A stretch of DNA of 32,905 bases, from positions 1 to 32,905 of the forward strand of contig JADJRJ010000012.1 of the NCBI GenBank assembly GCA_016712265.1, read 5' to 3'. The notes under the pieces were generated by a model, which did no database searches, was not told the DNA's origin, and was given only the letters and a program-made list of their open reading frames with translations. A program made the translations under genes and the position numbers. The stretch comes from Gemmatimonadota bacterium (GTDB lineage: Bacteria; Gemmatimonadota; Gemmatimonadetes; Gemmatimonadales; Gemmatimonadaceae). Shown one piece after another: positions 28,585 through 32,905 of this stretch. Positions within the stretch are counted from its first letter, which is position 1. Each line of letters opens with the position of its first letter.

Positions 28585-29693
28585 TCAGTAGCGGAAGGCC
28601 GTGTTGAACGCGCCGTAGGGCGTTCCGTACTGGTTCTGCTGGCCGTTCTGGCCGCCGGTCATCGGGTTCTGCCCCGAGAAGGCAATGCCCGACTGCTGCC
28701 CCATCAGTCCGTTCGCGCCGAACGCCGCGGAATAGATCGAGGGCGACAGGCTGAGGTCGTTGTACCCGGAGCGGAGGATCGATGGGTCATTGGCGGTGTT
28801 CTCACGGCCGAACCCGAGGGCGGTTCCGGGAGTGCCCCACTGTGCGCCGGGGACCGGCATCTGTCCCGCGAGGACGTTGGGCATTTCCATGCCGCCCGTC
28901 GAGAACCCGGCGTTGCCCCCCGCCGTCTGCGTCTGTCCGAACAAGGTATTGGGCACGTTCTTGCCCGAAGGATTCCGGGTCTGCTGCCACTGGTCGTAGG
29001 TCTGGGGGGCGGTGAAGGCGGGGAAGTTGGAGGCCTGGTCCTGGACGTTCTGCTGGGGGGCGGCTGGCAGCCCTTGCGCCCCGTACACCGGATTGACGCC
29101 GCCGGCAAAGTACGGGGACATGTCCGGCGTCGCCGTGATGCCCTGGTTTCGCGCGTCGCGGAACGGTTGGGCCAAGGTATCGACCGATGCCGTCCGCCCG
29201 GCCTCTGTGCCGAAGCTGGTGATGAACCCCTGCGATTCCGGCGTCCGCTCCGAGAACTCCACGATGTCGCCGATCTGGCGACCGGCGATCGTGGGAAGGC
29301 CGCCAAAGCTGGCAACCCGCGTGCGGCCGGTCACCGGGTCGAAGTTTGCCGGCCCGCTGTAGTTCGTCCCCGAGTTGGCAAAGCTGTTCCCGCCCCCGAA
29401 ATCCGCGGCCTGCCCCGTCGAGGGATCAACCCATCCGTTCTCGGTGTAGATCAGATCCGCGAACATCGGAGCGCCGGTCGAGGGGTTGCGGAGGTTCCGC
29501 TGCCCCACGGTGAACTGCGACGGGTTCCGCCCTCGGGACGCCATCGCCATCATGGCGCGCTGTCGAAGGGAGGGATCGGCATTCATCGCGGCGTTCGGGA
29601 TCACCGCTTCACCACGGGCGAGGTGGAGAGACCCGCGCGACCGGGCGCGGGACCGGCGCGCATCAGGCTACCGATGCCGGCACGGTTCATCAT
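28585..29693 (-). CDS. Virion protein, paralogue of the 25858 gene, one-base deletion
   Basis: The gene starts at ATG 29693, nine bases after AGGAG. The frame breaks near 29631-29633; one more G in that run gives GRAGSLHLARGEAVIPNAAM and a 369-residue protein. The N-terminal module (LHLARGEAVIP, ADPSLRQRAMMAMASRG, NPSQFTVGQRNLRNPSTGAP, WVDPSTG) matches the protein encoded at 25858-28514 block for block. The remainder is Gly/Asn/Gln-rich, ending PYGAFNTAFRY. An intrinsic terminator follows. Probably a virion component; function unknown. Confidence 0.78.
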
Positions 29694-29728
29694 GGGCAGG
29701 CACTCCTATGTCGGGTATCCTCCGCCCC

Positions 29729-30037
29729 ATGGACGGAGACATGACCGGCTACGACTTCCTTGCCGGGAAGGGTGAAGGCTACAGACGGGCTTGGAACGAG
29801 GCGGTCGAGACGATCGCGCGGGCGGCTATGGAGGCGCGGATAATGGACCGCATTGACAAGTTGGGCGCCACCGTATGGCGCGTGCCCGACAAGGGTGATC
29901 TACCCGACGCGATAGCGCGGGTCGCCCGGCTATGGGCGGAGATTCACGAGGCGGATCGGGAACTCGCCTTGGAGCTGGCGAGGAAGTTGCCGGGGATGGA
30001 AATCAGTCGGCTAACGAAGCCCGATCATGGCATTTGA
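29729..30037 (+). CDS. Plus-strand island protein, unrecognised
   Basis: A 102-residue helical protein (YRRAWNEAVETIARAAMEAR, LPDAIARVARLWAEIHEAD, ALELARKLPG). A -10-like TATCCT ends eight bases before ATG 29729 and no ribosome binding site precedes it, so the message may be leaderless; ATG 29741 is the alternative. It is alone on plus within leftward virion genes and overlaps the end of the 30011 gene by 27 bases. Confidence 0.65.
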   Translation: MDGDMTGYDFLAGKGEGYRRAWNEAVETIARAAMEARIMDRIDKLGATVWRVPDKGDLPDAIARVARLWAEIHEADRELALELARKLPGMEISRLTKPDHGI

Positions 30038-30982
30038 CAGTCCGTAGACCGTGACCTCGCCGCCCAGCATGTCGCTCACTTCCTTTAACCCCGCGAGCAT
30101 CTGGTCGCGCGGGACGCCCGGAGCCATGATCCGGCGGGCCATGTCCATTGCGGCAGGGTTGGACGCGAGCGCGCGCGCCACGGATTCCGGCTCCATCGCC
30201 GAGGCCGCAACCGGGGCCGCCTGCGGCGTCATGTACCGACGCGCGCCCTTCGGCGGTTCGACCCCGGCCCGACGGGCCAGCCATCCCACGGCGTCGGCCC
30301 ATCCACCTTGCTCGTCCATCCGGCTCTTGCCGCCGACGCCGACATCGTAATCGGCCTCGCCGATTGTGCGCTTGTAGGTCGGCGGGAGATCGTGGTCGCT
30401 GATCCGCAGCTTGACGTGATCCATGATCGGATCGCCGTACTTGTCAACCTTCCCGGATGGCCGGGCGAGGTGCAAGTAGTTGCTGCCACTCGCCCCGGAA
30501 CGCGCCGTGTCGGTAACTTCCCACCCCATTTCCGAGGCGTATTTCCGGATGCGGTCGCCAACCTGATAGGTGCTGGGCTTGCTCGCCATGCCTGCAAAAT
30601 ACGGGATAAATGGAACGGTGCCAAGCATTGCGGTGAAGGCATCAACACCTCTTGCCCCTGCCCGCATGTAGTCGCCCTGACCGAGCGCCGATAGCCCCGC
30701 GCCAGTCGCTCCGATCGCATCCCGAGCGGCCATGTAATCACCGCTCCCCGGCGCCATGCCGAGAATAAGGTTCGCGATCATCTCCGCGCTCGGAAGTCGG
30801 TCGCGAAGCGTGGGCGGGATCAGTTCGGAAACAGACGACGGCATCCGAGGGCCGGACGGCATCGGATTTCCACGCTGCCCGGCTTCCAGCGCACGAGCGG
30901 CAGCGACCATGCCGTCATGCTCGGATTGAAGGCCGCTCAATCCCACCGTCGGCAGAAGGGCGGAAATGCCGGCGCCGTCCAT
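30011..30982 (-). CDS. Virion-region protein, unrecognised
   Basis: A 323-residue protein. Residues 60-130 are Ala/Gly-rich and hydrophobic (SAEMIANLILGMAPGSGDYM, AFTAMLGTVPFIPYFAGMA), then a beta-containing region (YASEMGWEVTDTARSGASGS, YLHLARPSGKVDKYGDP, VKLRISDHDLPP) resembles a small enzyme-like or binding domain. The C-terminus is helical (SVARALASNPAAMDMARRIM). Probably a virion or ejected protein by position. No family recognised. Confidence 0.75.
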   Translation of the reverse strand: MDGAGISALLPTVGLSGLQSEHDGMVAAARALEAGQRGNPMPSGPRMPSSVSELIPPTLRDRLPSAEMIANLILGMAPGSGDYMAARDAIGATGAGLSALGQGDYMRAGARGVDAFTAMLGTVPFIPYFAGMASKPSTYQVGDRIRKYASEMGWEVTDTARSGASGSNYLHLARPSGKVDKYGDPIMDHVKLRISDHDLPPTYKRTIGEADYDVGVGGKSRMDEQGGWADAVGWLARRAGVEPPKGARRYMTPQAAPVAASAMEPESVARALASNPAAMDMARRIMAPGVPRDQMLAGLKEVSDMLGGEVTVYGLSNAMIGLR

Positions 30983-30985
30983 GCG

Positions 30986-32101
30986 TCACGCTCCGCTGCG
31001 GAGGTTCGTGCGCTCGGGGTTGAACACCCGGCCCGGTCCCATTGCATAGGTGAAGGGATCGAAGGGCGGGGCGTCCACCCCGTTCGCTGCCGCAACCCGT
31101 GACAGGGTATCGTCCTCGGCCGTCAGGTACTCGTTGAGTTCCCAATCGGGGCTGTTCGGGCCGGTGTAGCTGTAGAGATCGCCATAGGTCAGGCCGGTGC
31201 GGAACCACTCTTCCCCACGAGGCCCGAGGCTCTGGGCGTAGGACTGGATGATCTCCGGCGCCCACGCATTCGCTTCCGTATTCGACTGCCCCGAATAGCT
31301 GCTGTTCTGCGCCCGCTCCTGCCACTGGTCCCAATCGCTCGGCATCTGCCGGGGGGCGTCCCAGACCGGGAGCGAGGCGTTGCCCTGGTACTGGGAGAGA
31401 AGCGAGAAGTCGGGGCTGCCGCGGAACATATCCGGGAGGTCTTCCAGCGTGACGGGAAGCCCCATCTGCCCCCGCGCGATCTGTCGTCCCGAGTTCGCCG
31501 CCAGTTCCGGGGTCCGGTAGGCCGCCCCGCCCACGGAATAGGCCGGGATGTTCTTCTTCCACGACATGGACCCGAAGGCGGTGTCAAGGTCTTCGACCAT
31601 CGAAGGATCGCCGCCGGCATACCATCCAGCATCCCCGCGGTAGAGGTCGGCAAGTCCCTTAGCCTCGCCGACGCGCGGCCCCTGACCGCCGTAGAACCCG
31701 TCTTCCAGGGACGTGTAACCCGAGCCCAGCGTGATCGGATGGTCGGTGTTCTGGTTGATCGCCGACATGATCTTGGCGAAGGCGAGCATGGGCGCCGCAT
31801 AGCCTGCCGCGGTCGCGGCACCACCGATCGCGGACCCCAACCCCGTCGCGCCGAAGCCCTCGAAGCCCAAAGCGTTCCCGATATCGGACAGGGACGGGAC
31901 CCAGCTTGTCAGGCTCTTGTACGTCTCCGGAGCAAGCTGTTGAAAGCCGAACTTCCCCAGTTTGAGCAGGTCCCCCGCCGGGAAGCCCCCCGCCGGCGAG
32001 GGACCTGCCGGCGCCAGTGATCCGATGCCCGCAGGCTGTCCGGATTCGGCGCCATTCGATTGCAGCCATTCGCTCAGGGACTGCTGTGCGGGGACGTACA
32101 T
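30986..32101 (-). CDS. Virion-region protein, unrecognised
   Basis: A 371-residue protein with ribosome binding site GGAGGG. The N-terminus is Pro/Gly-rich (LAPAGPSPAGGFPAGD), followed by a hydrophobic Ala/Gly segment (GLGSAIGGAATAAGYAAPML) and a long acidic, aromatic region (LYRGDAGWYAGGDPSMVEDL, SPDFSLLSQYQGNASLPVW, GEEWFRTGLTYGDLYSYTGP). Composition matches its neighbours in this ejection-like group. No family recognised. Confidence 0.75.
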   Translation of the reverse strand: MYVPAQQSLSEWLQSNGAESGQPAGIGSLAPAGPSPAGGFPAGDLLKLGKFGFQQLAPETYKSLTSWVPSLSDIGNALGFEGFGATGLGSAIGGAATAAGYAAPMLAFAKIMSAINQNTDHPITLGSGYTSLEDGFYGGQGPRVGEAKGLADLYRGDAGWYAGGDPSMVEDLDTAFGSMSWKKNIPAYSVGGAAYRTPELAANSGRQIARGQMGLPVTLEDLPDMFRGSPDFSLLSQYQGNASLPVWDAPRQMPSDWDQWQERAQNSSYSGQSNTEANAWAPEIIQSYAQSLGPRGEEWFRTGLTYGDLYSYTGPNSPDWELNEYLTAEDDTLSRVAAANGVDAPPFDPFTYAMGPGRVFNPERTNLRSGA

Positions 32102-32118
32102 CGGCAGCCCTCCTGTGC

Positions 32119-32124
32119 TATGAT
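32119..32124 (+). promoter_or_regulatory. -10-like box of a probable leaderless message
   Basis: TATGAT at 32119-32124 lies six bases before ATG 32131, the right distance for transcription to start at the ATG itself. No ribosome binding site is present. The -35 region is weak. Confidence 0.42.
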
Positions 32125-32130
32125 GGGTTG

Positions 32131-32325
32131 ATGGAACCGACGCATTCGGGTTGTTTCGACGACACGATCATCGCCGGGGAACCGGGGCCGCTGCTCACGG
32201 CAGCGGAGGCATGGAACGTCGTCGAGGAACTGGATCAGGAAACGACGGCGCGGTCGGTCACTCTTCGCCAGTCGACCCCGTCGTTGAACGCCAGCACCGC
32301 CCCGCCGGTCTCGTCGATCACGTAG
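32131..32325 (+). CDS. Possible small plus-strand gene
   Basis: A 64-residue frame (PTHSGCFDDTIIAGEPGPLL, TAAEAWNVVEELDQETTARS) with normal composition, under a -10-like box six bases upstream. The last 91 bases overlap the end of the minus gene at 32235-32510 in antisense. It is the third short plus-strand insertion in the virion block. Real gene or chance; no family recognised. Confidence 0.45.
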   Translation: MEPTHSGCFDDTIIAGEPGPLLTAAEAWNVVEELDQETTARSVTLRQSTPSLNASTAPPVSSIT

Positions 32326-32510
32326 ATGATGCGCTTCGTCTCGGTCGGGCTCGGGAGCGTGTCCACGGTATAGGCCCGGACGGGCGAGGCGTTGATATCA
32401 GCCACGATCCCAGACAGGGCGGTTTCCACCTGCTGGGATAGCTGTCTCGCCCACTGCTGGATTTCGGCCGGGGACGTGCCTTGAAGGGGTGCGATCCGGA
32501 TGCGGCTCAC
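32235..32510 (-). CDS. Small virion-region protein, unrecognised
   Basis: A 91-residue protein. An N-terminal helix (AEIQQWARQLSQQVETAL) is followed by a beta domain (YTVDTLPSPTETKRIIYVID, GGAVLAFNDGVDWRRVTD). The V-x-x-LPS...IYV-D...AFxDGxxW-R-V pattern is seen in many small phage proteins next to tail or head-tail genes. It overlaps the stop of the gene upstream by four bases. Confidence 0.78.
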   Translation of the reverse strand: MSRIRIAPLQGTSPAEIQQWARQLSQQVETALSGIVADINASPVRAYTVDTLPSPTETKRIIYVIDETGGAVLAFNDGVDWRRVTDRAVVS

Positions 32511-32905
32511 ATCCCCTCCTCGTCACCCATGTAGAGGGAACCGATGCCGGCGGCCCCGCCCAGCGCCGCCCACGGGAAGAGGGTGTTGAACTGGATGAGC
32601 CCAGCGACATCGGGATGCTGGTTCACAGAGTCCCTGATCCATTTCCCGAGCCGTGGGTACTTCGCCTTGAACCGGCCGGGGTTGGTCATGTACGCCTGCA
32701 TCGCGTCAGCGGTCAGCTCGTCCCGTCTGTTCAAGTACGTTGATTTCCGACCTAACCGCATCCATGAGGTCGGGCGCGTTTCCGCCGACGAGGTGACGGC
32801 GTCACGCCGGTTGCGTGGCGCATTCGCCAGTCGTTCGCGGGCCAGCGTCAGGTTGTCGATCAGGTGCGAGCCTTCGTGCCGATGCACGAAGGATCGTCCG
32901 CAGCG
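32507..32905 (-). CDS. C-terminal part of a zincin-like virion protein, 5' end cut
   Basis: The frame is open to the right edge (about 132 codons visible). Near the cut end it has FVHRHEGSHLIDNLTLARER, containing the metal-binding HExxH motif (HEGSH). Further on comes DELTADAMQAYMTNPGRF, KWIRDSVNQHPDVAGLIQFN and an Ala/Gly end (WAALGGAAGIGSLYMGDEEG). The ADAxQAYMTxPxxF and IQFN pattern is typical of the end of very large phage virion proteins with a zincin-like domain. The GTG at 32887 is not the start. The full protein extends outside the window. Confidence 0.72.
   Translation of the reverse strand, partial: RCGRSFVHRHEGSHLIDNLTLARERLANAPRNRRDAVTSSAETRPTSWMRLGRKSTYLNRRDELTADAMQAYMTNPGRFKAKYPRLGKWIRDSVNQHPDVAGLIQFNTLFPWAALGGAAGIGSLYMGDEEGM

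Noticed and set aside
27406..29775. 789-codon plus-strand frame
   Set aside because: Antisense shadow of the paralogous virion genes.

Overview
The window reads as part of a tailed phage or prophage of a high-GC alphaproteobacterium. The host inference rests on a GapR (DUF2312) homologue, a family essentially confined to Alphaproteobacteria and their phages, and on the strong G/C bias at third codon positions. A Cro-like and a CI-like regulator suggest a temperate phage or a relative of one. The virion genes (a transglycosylase-bearing internal protein, large Gly/Asn/Gln-rich proteins, no tape-measure gene seen) suggest a short-tailed, podovirus-like particle. Terminase, portal, capsid and integrase are not in the window; if present they probably lie to the right, upstream of the leftward virion genes.

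Layout. (1) 1-2788, minus strand: an early operon of tightly coupled genes running from a Cro-like gene through small proteins and a regulator to GapR and an HNH endonuclease cut by the left edge. (2) 2789-3991: control region with a palindromic operator inside each of two promoters, 1.1 kb apart, the CI-like gene (plus) and an unknown minus gene. (3) 3992-11794, plus strand: about twenty-four genes, most joined by ATGA overlaps. Small unknown proteins come first, then a recombination set (PD-(D/E)XK nuclease, Rad52-like annealing protein, DUF968 HNH protein), then more small proteins. (4) 11778-19441: leftward lysis and accessory genes (spanin pair, probable holin, GH24 endolysin, metallophosphoesterase, membrane and secreted proteins), interrupted by short plus-strand islands with their own promoters, including a second HNH homing endonuclease. 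(5) 19433-32905, minus strand: virion genes, with two more small plus-strand islands.

The recombination set probably processes and anneals phage DNA. The leftward block encodes proteins that enter the host with the DNA and the lysis functions that open the cell. The plus-strand islands look like independently transcribed additions.

Sequence quality matters here. Four genes certainly or probably (10924, 21634, 25858, 28585) and a fifth possibly (16815) are broken by single-base indels, mostly in homopolymers, and a 140-bp G-rich stretch near 9150-9293 looks artefactual. The simplest reading is uncorrected sequencing error rather than decay, and the affected genes are described in reconstructed form.

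The most interesting biology is the pair of matching elements at 12513-12698 and 16397-16525 (shared 15-nt word, inverted GCTGTCGG/CCGACAGC, matching plus-strand promoters), the operator-in-spacer design seen at three promoters, the probable leaderless transcripts, and a two-state hairpin leader before the HNH gene.
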